Shown piece after piece: positions 40,404 to 48,800 of a stretch of 64,000 nucleotides of DNA. The position numbers and the translations under genes are program-made. A model generated the notes under the pieces. It was not told the origin of the DNA. It ran no database searches and saw only the letters and a list, made by a program, of their open reading frames with translations. Origin of the DNA: Prolixibacteraceae bacterium. Its GTDB lineage: Bacteria > Bacteroidota > Bacteroidia > Bacteroidales > Prolixibacteraceae. The stretch is from assembly GCA_018648265.1 (NCBI GenBank), contig JABGRN010000006.1, positions 44,845 to 108,844 of the forward strand, read 5' to 3'. Each line of letters opens with the position of its first letter. Position 1 is the first letter of the stretch.

Positions 40404-41906
40404 TTAAGCTGGCATATCTGGTAAACTCCAAGGTTTACGATATTCGTGCTTAATTAATTCAGCAGCAAATTCTTTTGCAGGAACAGGGTCTGTCCAGTCT
40501 TTACTGAAACTTGGATGACCATCTTTAATAGTGAAACCATCTTTAACAACAGTTCTGATTTTTTCGTCGTCGGTTAAGTTGGTAAATTCCATTTTTTCGC
40601 CATCCCAATCGAGTACTTTATTCAGCGATTGTAAACGCACACCTAAAACTCCCATAACAACCATTTCGTTAAATGGTCCGGCTTCAGCAAAATCAGAAGC
40701 GGTAGGAACGCGGTTTTCTGGAGATTCTTTACATGCACGAGCCCAGTCCATTTCGTGACCACCACGCATATTATTTTCAATTCTTCTTCTGAATTTTGGA
40801 GCTTCTGGTGTATTTCCTGATAATAACCAAGGATTAACACCGTAACAACCACAAACCAATGTATCTTTTGTTCCGTGGAAAAGTACACCACCGCCTGAGT
40901 CATTTGGATTTTTACCATCTGGCCATGCTTCTGGAAGCATTGGTTTAATTCCACCATCGTACCAATGAACATCAACTTCTGGAAGTTTCATTTTCATTTT
41001 CTTTTGTGCTTTCCTTTCAGGGAATGTGAGTTTTACCGACTGAGAAACCGGTGCACAATCCTGAAGTAACAAACTTGAATTTCCTTGTGCATGAGTTGGA
41101 TATCCCAATTCAAGACCAACAAATACCGGGTGTAAAATATGGCAAGCCATGTCGCCTAAAGCACCTGTACCATAATCCCACCAGCCGCGCCAGTTCCATG
41201 GGTGATAAATATGATTAAACGGGCGCATTTTTGCAGGTCCTGTAAAGAGATCCCAATCCAATGTATCGGGAGCCCAGTCACCTCTTTCCGGGGTATTTAA
41301 TCCTTGTGGCCAAATCGGACGGTCTGTGAAAGCTTCTACTTTAGTTACCTCACCAATCTCGCCGTTTGCAAGCCATTCAGTTGTCAGGTTAACACCTTCG
41401 CCAGAAGATCCCTGATTACCCATTTGCGTGGCCACTTGATATTTTTCAGCCAGTTTAGTTAACAAACGCGATTCATAAACTGTGTGTGTCAATGGTTTTT
41501 GTACATAAACATGTTTTCCCATTGTCATTGCCGTTGCTGCAATAATTGCATGAGTATGGTCGGCTGTTGCAACTACCACGGCGTCAATACTTTTACCCAT
41601 TTCGTCGTACATCTTGCGCCAGTCTTTATAATGTTTGGCGTCAGGATATTTATCGAATACTGGCTTACTGTATTTCCAGTCAACATCGCAAAGGCCAACG
41701 ATATTTTCAGAGGCGAGGTTTCTAAGGTTTGAATTCCCCATGCCACCAATACCAACTGCTGCAATGTTTAATTTGTCACTAGGGGCTTTGTGCCCCAAAC
41801 CTGCCACTGCATGGCTTGGAATTATTGTAATTCCTGCAGCTGCTGCGGCTGTTGTTCCAAGAAAAGCCCTCCTTGAAACGAAGTTTTTATTCGAATTCTT
41901 TTCCAT
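40404..41906 (-). CDS. Gfo/Idh/MocA family oxidoreductase, Tat-type signal (paralogue of 38312..39796)
   Basis: 'SRRAFLGTTAAAAAGITIIPS'; 'KLNIAAVGIGGMGNSNLRNLASENIVGLCDVDW'; 'YVQKPLTHTVYESRLL'. Confidence 0.93.
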   Translation of the reverse strand: MEKNSNKNFVSRRAFLGTTAAAAAGITIIPSHAVAGLGHKAPSDKLNIAAVGIGGMGNSNLRNLASENIVGLCDVDWKYSKPVFDKYPDAKHYKDWRKMYDEMGKSIDAVVVATADHTHAIIAATAMTMGKHVYVQKPLTHTVYESRLLTKLAEKYQVATQMGNQGSSGEGVNLTTEWLANGEIGEVTKVEAFTDRPIWPQGLNTPERGDWAPDTLDWDLFTGPAKMRPFNHIYHPWNWRGWWDYGTGALGDMACHILHPVFVGLELGYPTHAQGNSSLLLQDCAPVSQSVKLTFPERKAQKKMKMKLPEVDVHWYDGGIKPMLPEAWPDGKNPNDSGGGVLFHGTKDTLVCGCYGVNPWLLSGNTPEAPKFRRRIENNMRGGHEMDWARACKESPENRVPTASDFAEAGPFNEMVVMGVLGVRLQSLNKVLDWDGEKMEFTNLTDDEKIRTVVKDGFTIKDGHPSFSKDWTDPVPAKEFAAELIKHEYRKPWSLPDMPA

Positions 41907-42147
41907 AGTAATTGAAAAATTTAATTGGATAATTATCTATCTTTTCACTCTCTATTTTAAAAAACCGTTAAATATAGCGATATTAAAAATTAGGTCAAAG
42001 ATTCTGGTTTTGATTATTAAACATTAAAGGTAAAAATTTCCTCGCGAATAAGGTTAATCTGTAAAACGTACAATTTGAAATTTGTTCAATCTCAATTAGT
42101 TAGTTTTTAAAAAATAGCTTTTTTCTATTCCTGTTAAAAAAAATCAA

Positions 42148-42179
42148 TTTGATTTGAGCATTTGCATGCTTTATATTTG
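42148..42179 (+). promoter_or_regulatory. Putative promoter of the peroxiredoxin gene (TTTG-N20-TATATTTG)
   Basis: TTTG at 42148-42151 and TATATTTG at 42172-42179. Confidence 0.55.
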
Positions 42180-42228
42180 TGCTGTAATTTTAATTGAATC
42201 TAAATAATAACAATAAAAAATATAAATC

Positions 42229-42753
42229 ATGTTAACAGTAGGAGACAAATTTCCAAAATTTAAAAAACCGGCCATTTTAGCCGACAAATCAGTAGGCGAC
42301 ATAAGTTCAAAAGATCATAAAGATGAAGGTAAATGGATGGTGATGTTTTGGTACCCGAAAGATTTTACTTTTGTGTGCCCGACAGAAATTATAGAATTCA
42401 ATAGCAACCACACTAAATTTGCTGAATTAAATACAGTTTTATACGGAGCATCAACTGACACCGAGGCAGTGCATTTGGCATGGAGGGAAAATGACCCGAA
42501 ATTGACAAATCTAACCTTCCCTTTAATTGCTGACACATCAAAATCGTTAAGCAAAAAACTGGGTATTTTACAGCCCGAAAAAGTGGCTTACCGAGTTACA
42601 TTTATTGTTGATCCTGAAGGAGTAATTCAATGGGTGAATGCCAACAACGACGCAACGGGTAGAAATATTGCTGAAGTTTTACGAGCTCTGGAAGCAACAC
42701 AAAATCCGGGATTAACAGCGTGCGACTGGGTTCCCGGAGAAGCAACGCTTTAA
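42229..42753 (+). CDS. Peroxiredoxin (AhpC/Prx1-type, 2-Cys)
   Basis: 'DFTFVCPTEIIEFN' peroxidatic Cys; C-terminal 'LTACDWVPGE' resolving Cys. Confidence 0.93.
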   Translation: MLTVGDKFPKFKKPAILADKSVGDISSKDHKDEGKWMVMFWYPKDFTFVCPTEIIEFNSNHTKFAELNTVLYGASTDTEAVHLAWRENDPKLTNLTFPLIADTSKSLSKKLGILQPEKVAYRVTFIVDPEGVIQWVNANNDATGRNIAEVLRALEATQNPGLTACDWVPGEATL

Positions 42754-42979
42754 TTAAAAGAGTTTTTATATGTTGTCAGAATTCAGGAATTGACGTCAAA
42801 ATCTCAAATTACAATCACCAAAAAACAAATAAATTATAAAGTTCAAAATCTCAATATTCAAAACGGTTTCAAAAATTTAAACATTGATATTTGTGATTTA
42901 TGTTTTGTGATTTGGTGCTTCTTTTAAAATATATTCTTATCTTAAAAACTAAAAATTAATACAATAAATATTATACATC

Positions 42980-43405
42980 ATGACAGTAAGAAAAGTAAAA
43001 TCAGTTTGGAACGGAACCCTGAAAGAGGGAAAAGGAAATATGGATATTACGGGTTACAGTGGCCCTTTTACGTTTGCTTCGCGTTTCGAAAATGGTAAAG
43101 GAACAAATCCCGAAGAGTTAGTGGGAGCAGCACAATCAGGATGTTATTCAATGTTTTTATCGGCGTTAATTAGTGGCGAAGGTTTAAATCCGGCGAGCAT
43201 TGAAACAGAAGCTGCTGTAACACTTGGAGAAGTTGACGGAGGACCGGCAATTACGAATATTAAATTAAGTACAGTTGTTAAATGCGACGGACTCTCGCAG
43301 GAAAAATTTGATGAACTTTCGGTTGCTGCTAAAGAAAAATGCCCGATTTCGAGATTGTTTGCTGGTGGTACTGCAACTATTGAGCTGGATGCAAAATTAG
43401 TTTAA
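42980..43405 (+). CDS. OsmC/Ohr family peroxiredoxin
   Basis: 'NPEELVGAAQSGCYSMFLSALI' and 'AKEKCPISRLFAGG' Cys pair. Confidence 0.92.
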   Translation: MTVRKVKSVWNGTLKEGKGNMDITGYSGPFTFASRFENGKGTNPEELVGAAQSGCYSMFLSALISGEGLNPASIETEAAVTLGEVDGGPAITNIKLSTVVKCDGLSQEKFDELSVAAKEKCPISRLFAGGTATIELDAKLV

Positions 43406-43544
43406 TCGTCATGCTGAATTTATTTCAGCATCTCTAAAACAATCAGATTCCGAAATAAATTCGGAATGACGTTACAAAATAACCCAATATAGTTTTGTTT
43501 AGAATTAGTTAGAATCGAAAGATTAAAATAGAGAAATGGGAAAA

Positions 43545-43569
43545 GGGAGCTGCGAGGCTCCTTTTTTTC
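43545..43569 (+). terminator. Terminator-like hairpin gggagc-tgcgag-gctcc followed by T-run
   Basis: Inverted repeat plus ttttttt. Confidence 0.6.
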
Positions 43570-43670
43570 TGTTTCTTTAGAACTCTTTGCGGATTTTTGT
43601 CTTTGCGAACTTTGCGAGAAATTTTTCACGCAAAGACGCAAAATTGAAACACGCAAAGAACGCAGAGTAG

Positions 43671-43739
43671 TTAATCTTGCAAAACAAATTTTACGGTAAT
43701 TCCGATTATCTTTCCTTTGAATACAGGAATTAGGTAAGA
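43671..43739 (-). pseudogene. Remnant of M56-protein C-terminal tail, ...SYLIPVFKGKIIGITVKFVLQD*
   Basis: Matches the intact M56 C-terminus ...DITEFKGKTVGITVKFVLQ*. Confidence 0.65.
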
Positions 43740-43799
43740 GACAATAATTTTAGATCCCGTGTTATTTCTTCAGCAAAAAGTTATTAAATGGATTTTTTG

Positions 43800-44975
43800 T
43801 TATTTGGTTGAATTTTTTTGGATTGCATTATATTTATCCATCTGGTTAAGACGGTAATACAAGCTTTTAATTGATTCAACAGTGGCTGCATCTTCAGGAT
43901 TTAGTTCGTAACATTTTTCCATAAATGGCAGTGATTTTTCCCAATATTTATCAACTTCTTTTATTACTTTTTCATACGAGGCACTATCGTCGGATGGAAT
44001 ATTTTTCGCACTTTCAAATAATTGTACGCCTTCATTATAATAAATTACTCCAAGATTAAAATAGCCCATAAATAAATCAGTATCTAATTCAATTGCTTTT
44101 TCGTAAGATATTATTGCATTTTCATTGTCGTGATTTTTATCTAACAAATTTCCCATTGCCAAATAATATACCGCTTTATCGGGTTCGCGACTAATTGCAA
44201 GTTCTAAAAAATGCATTGCTTCTTCCTTTCGATCCATATTCAGATACAGCTGAATCATGTTGGACAAAAGTTCGTTATTTTCCGGGTATTTTTCAAATCC
44301 TTGTTTTAATGATTCCGATGCATTTATTGTGTCTTTTTTCTGTTCATAAGCCCTTGAAAGCCAAAGGTAAGTTGTTGCCCCATTGTAACCATGCCGGGCT
44401 GCCTCCCGGAAATACCTGACAGCCTTGTCTGAATCATCGGTTTTTAGAGCCATCATTCCGGCATTATAAATTATTGCCGTATCAATGCTCATCAGATTAT
44501 CGGTTTTAAACAACGGAAGATTGTTTATTTCCAGTATTTGTTCAAATGAAACAAGAGCTTTTGAGTAATTTTCTAAATTATATGCCTCAACAGCTTGATC
44601 CTGAAAATCGTTGTTTAGAAGTGTTAATTTGATTTTCACGCTTTTTGAGAATTTATTTTTTGTATCCAATTCCAAAGCTCTTTTGTAAGAATTTAGTGCT
44701 TCGGTTAGCGGATCGGTGCTTAATGCTTTGATCTTCTCATCTTTCGAATGAAAAACAGCCTGATAAATTTCTCCTCTCACTTCCCAGGTACGAGGCCAGT
44801 TGATACTTTTTGCTGATTTCTCATTGTTTTTATCAATCGTAGTTTGAATTGTTTTGAACGCCTGTTCCAATTTCCCTGCTTCTTTAAAGTTTAATGCACT
44901 TACGACTTTCCCTTTTTGTGCAAACGATGAGTTTAACATTAATAATGAAATCAGGACTAAAATTATTTTGTTCAT
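43800..44975 (-). CDS. Secreted TPR-repeat protein
   Basis: Signal peptide MNKIILVLISLLMLNSSFAQ; multiple TPRs ('AVYYLAMGNLLDKNHDNENAIISYEKAIELDTDLFMGYFNLGVIYYNEG'). Confidence 0.85.
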   Translation of the reverse strand: MNKIILVLISLLMLNSSFAQKGKVVSALNFKEAGKLEQAFKTIQTTIDKNNEKSAKSINWPRTWEVRGEIYQAVFHSKDEKIKALSTDPLTEALNSYKRALELDTKNKFSKSVKIKLTLLNNDFQDQAVEAYNLENYSKALVSFEQILEINNLPLFKTDNLMSIDTAIIYNAGMMALKTDDSDKAVRYFREAARHGYNGATTYLWLSRAYEQKKDTINASESLKQGFEKYPENNELLSNMIQLYLNMDRKEEAMHFLELAISREPDKAVYYLAMGNLLDKNHDNENAIISYEKAIELDTDLFMGYFNLGVIYYNEGVQLFESAKNIPSDDSASYEKVIKEVDKYWEKSLPFMEKCYELNPEDAATVESIKSLYYRLNQMDKYNAIQKNSTK

Positions 44976-45118
44976 AGTTCGGATTATTTAATTGTTTAAA
45001 TCGTAGAATATTTGATTGTCTTTCTTTAAGTTGCATTTGTTTACAGAAGAAAGATTAGATTACTCAGAATATTTTTGTTAAAACTTGAAATTATTGCAAA
45101 ACAAATTTTACAGTTATT
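44818..45118. repeat. ~300-bp near-identical direct repeat, copy A
   Basis: Same sequence as 45571-45872 with a handful of mismatches and one indel. Confidence 0.92.
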
Positions 45119-45150
45119 GCTATTGTTTTCCCTTTTATCGTCGATTTAAT
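45091..45150 (-). pseudogene. Remnant of M56-protein C-terminal tail, ...STIKGKTIAITVKFVLQ*
   Basis: Read on the - strand; matches ...TEFKGKTVGITVKFVLQ* of the intact gene. Confidence 0.65.
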
Positions 45151-45158
45151 CAAGAACC

Positions 45159-45728
45159 TTATTTAGACAGCATTAAATTTCCTGACCTCTTTTTTGTTGA
45201 ATCTTCATTAAATTCAATTATATAAGAATAAGTTCCTTTTTTAATATTATTCGTATTATCCTTCCCATTCCACCATTCAGGTTTAGAATTAGGATTTCCG
45301 TTATGTTTGTATTCCCATATTAAATCCCTATTACTATTGAATATTTTCATTTCAAAGTTAGGATATTGTTTTTCCAATCCTCTTACTTCAAAAACATCAT
45401 GCACTCCATCTCCATTTGGTGAAAATCCATTTGGAACAATAATATTCTTATTAGCCGAATTGCGCTTTGTAATTAGCTCATCCCCAACAATTGGTGAATC
45501 TGATTTATTAGAATTGTATTTGTTTTTTGTCTGAATTATTATTTTGTCTATTTCGGAAGTACTTTTTACTTTCTCATTGTTTTGATCAATCGTAGTTTGA
45601 ATTGTTTTGAACGCCTGTTCCAATTTCCCTGCTTCTTTAAAGTTTAATGCACTTACGACTTTCCCTTTTTGTGCAAACGATGAGTTTAACATTAATAATG
45701 AAATCAGGACTAAAATTATTTTGTTCAT
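45159..45728 (-). CDS. Mosaic small secreted protein: TPR-protein N-terminus, two M56-gene segments, gliding-motility-type C-terminal domain
   Basis: First ~48 aa match the 43800 gene product; 'KVKSTSE' and 'IDKIIIQTK' match the M56 gene; 'IIVPNGFSPNGDGVHDVFEVRGLEKQYPNFEMKIFN' is a gliding/T9SS type-B CTD pattern. Confidence 0.8.
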   Translation of the reverse strand: MNKIILVLISLLMLNSSFAQKGKVVSALNFKEAGKLEQAFKTIQTTIDQNNEKVKSTSEIDKIIIQTKNKYNSNKSDSPIVGDELITKRNSANKNIIVPNGFSPNGDGVHDVFEVRGLEKQYPNFEMKIFNSNRDLIWEYKHNGNPNSKPEWWNGKDNTNNIKKGTYSYIIEFNEDSTKKRSGNLMLSK

Positions 45729-45872
45729 AGTTCGGATTATTTAATTGTTTAAATCGTAGAATATTTGATTGTCTTTCTTGAAGTTGCATTTGTTTACAGA
45801 AGAAAGATTAGATTACTCAGAACGCTTTTGTTAAAAACTTGAAATTATTGCAATACAAATTTTACAGTTATT
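45571..45872. repeat. ~300-bp near-identical direct repeat, copy B
   Basis: See copy A; offset 753-754 bp; includes the 3' end of the M56 gene. Confidence 0.92.
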
Positions 45873-48800
45873 CCAACCGTTTTTCCTTTAAATTCCGTGA
45901 TATCGATAATCGGCATTTTATTGATGACCCGTCTTGTTTCGTCAACCATAAGTTGCTCTTCAATTTTTCTTGCATTTTCCGCTTCCGCTTTTGTTCCGTA
46001 ACCGTTAACAACAACTTCTTTTGTTTTGTTACCCGCAACAACTACTTCACCAACTCTTATTTTAATATACCCGTCCTTCTCGTTAATCGAAGTAATATTT
46101 CCCTTTTTATCAATTTGCACCGATAATTTTACGACTTTTTCGCGATTTGCTTCTTGTGCCAAAACAGGATACCTGATTTCCTTTGCAATAAATTTTCGAA
46201 ACTTTAACTCAGTATCTATTTTATCGTTTTCGGAAGTACTTTTTACTTTCACTTTGTCGGTGTAAAGTTTTCGGCTTGAAACTTCGTAAACACCGTATTT
46301 CCCTAATTCACCATATTTTTTTACAGCTTCTTTTGGTTCAACTTTATTAATGTCCTTTATCAAGTCGCGGTCGAGTGTGTGTAAATTAAACTCTGTAGAT
46401 TTTCCGTTAAGTATTACGGGTAAAGTAATTTGGGCTGCATGAACACCTTTTATTGAAATTTCAATTACTCCGTTTTTTCCTCTGTCGCCATATTTAGAAA
46501 TAGCGGATTCATCTTTTAAAACACTAACCGATTGTATCGTTTCCGGATCGATGTCATCCATCGATTTATAACCTGTAATAATTCCATCGGTTACAATTAA
46601 TGGTTTTTTATTTTCGGTGTTGTACTTGGTTTTTGTCTGAATTATTATTTTGTCTATTTCGGGTCCTTTACCATCATAAATATTTGTGTCGGTTTGATTT
46701 TTTTTCACTTCCATACTGATAATATCTGTAACCGGAATATCATTTATATTGCCATAAAATTCCTTTCCGTCAACGATTAATGCCGGATTTCCAGGTAAAT
46801 TCTTTGAAGTGAATTTCACCGAATTTTTTGTAGTTACCAGAATCACCCCATTTTTCCCTTTTTCGCCATATTTAGAAATAGCAGATTCCTTTTTTAAAAC
46901 ACTAATCGATTGTATCGTTTCCGGATCGATGTCATCCATCGATTTATAACCGGTAATAATTCCATCGGTTATAATTAAAGGTTTGTCATCGTCTAATGTT
47001 GATAGGGAAACCCCTTTTTCGCTAATAATATGCCTTTTATCAGCAGGTTTAAAACTTAAGTTTTTCCAGGCAGTTCCCGATTTCCCATTCAGTTTTATTT
47101 GATCGTTTACTTTTTCAATTTCGAATAAAAATCCTGAAAGGGTTTGGTCGATTTCTGAAGAACTTATTCCTTTTTTATCTATTACAACTGGATTATTATT
47201 TTTTATAGAAAATGTTAATTCCTTAAAAGCACATCCAGACAGCCCCCGAAGTTTTATTTTGTTTTGGTGAACTTCAATTGAAATCAAAAAACTTTCTAAT
47301 TCTACTGTCTTCTTATTTAGTGCTTTCTTTTTAGTAGTTATATAAATAACTCCATTCTTCCCCTTTTCGCCATAAAGTTCAGTGGCTGTTTTGTTTTTTA
47401 AAACATCTATACTGGCAATATCTTCAACCGTAACATCGTTTATGTTCCCATCAAATTCCTTCCCGTCAACAATGATAAGTTTATCGCTTGTGTTAAAATC
47501 TTTTTTGAATTTTGTTTCAATACAAATTACCCCGTTTTTGCCTTTCTCTCCGTACAAATCAGTTGCCGATTTATCCTTTAAAACATCAATACTTTCAATG
47601 TTTTCAGGAGGCAAATAGGTAATATCTTCCACTTCTTTTCCATCAACAATATAAAGTGGTGGATTTTTCATATTTGGACTTATCCGAACAACCTCCGAAT
47701 CAAATTCCATGTTTGAGGAAGGATAGCCAACCGCAATTTTTGTAGCGTTTTTATTGTTTTCATTTCTTTTCTCAAGAGATTCGATTTCTAATCCAAGCTT
47801 ACTATATTTCCTAATCTGTTTTACTGTTGGGACAAAATTTATGGGAACGGTATAAGATACGTTTACAATTTTGCCATTTTGTTTGCCGGGCTTCCATTTA
47901 GGGAGTGTATTTACAACACGCAATGCTTCTTTGTTAAGTGACGGATCAACACCCCTTGAAATTTTCGGATCATTAACCTTTCCATTTTTATCAATAATAA
48001 ATGTTACATATACTTTTCCATGTATTCCCTTCTCCAATGCAATCTCCGGATATTTGATACTGTAATCAATGTATTTCTTCAAAGCTTTTTCGCCTCCTGG
48101 AAATTGTGGCATTTCTTCTACTTTATAAAAAACTTCATCACCCTGGCTTTTTTTGCCGGTTTGTTTCGATTTGTAAGTTGAAATTAGGATATCGTGCGAT
48201 TTTGCTTTTTCATTGGGAACTAACTCAACATCAATTTCTGATTGACCGGCAACAAGAATTTCTTCCATTTTATAATCAATCATCCAAAAAATTAAAGTCT
48301 CATTCTTTTCTTCTAATTTGATTTCGTAATTACCCATACGATCTGTAATTGTCCCGATGGTTTTACCTTTAATAAGAATTGATGCTCCTGAAATTGGGTC
48401 GCTATTTTGGTCGGTTACTTTTCCTTTGACAACATGTTTGTATTTTGTGTTGATTGTAACACTTTTTGTACCTACTGAAACACTTTTATCTGAATTCAAC
48501 TTTATATTAATTTCATTTTTATTATCTACTGGAATTTCCAATTTTTCGAAACCAACCATTATAAAAACCAGCGTTTCATTTTCATTATCGAGCCGGAGTT
48601 CGTAATTCCCATTTGCATCGGTAATTGTTCCAATTGTTTTACCTTTTACGATAATTGATGCCCCTGAAATTGGGTCGTCTTTTGGATCGGTTACCTTTCC
48701 CTTTACTATTATTTTCTCCTTATTTTCAATGCGTTTCATTAAAAGTTTATATTCCTCTGAATCGATTTCTGTATTAAAAGTCAGCACACCATTTTTACCT

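Noticed and set aside
42229-43405. Peroxiredoxin plus OsmC as a novel redox pair
   Set aside because: Both are standard families, separated by an intergenic repeat; no evidence of co-transcription.
45839-46126. 95-aa + strand ORF opposite the M56 3' end
   Set aside because: Antisense shadow ORF inside a strongly supported gene and repeat.
46485-46982. Regularly spaced repeats considered as a CRISPR-like array
   Set aside because: Only two copies, 120 bp long, in frame within a CDS; no cas genes in the window.
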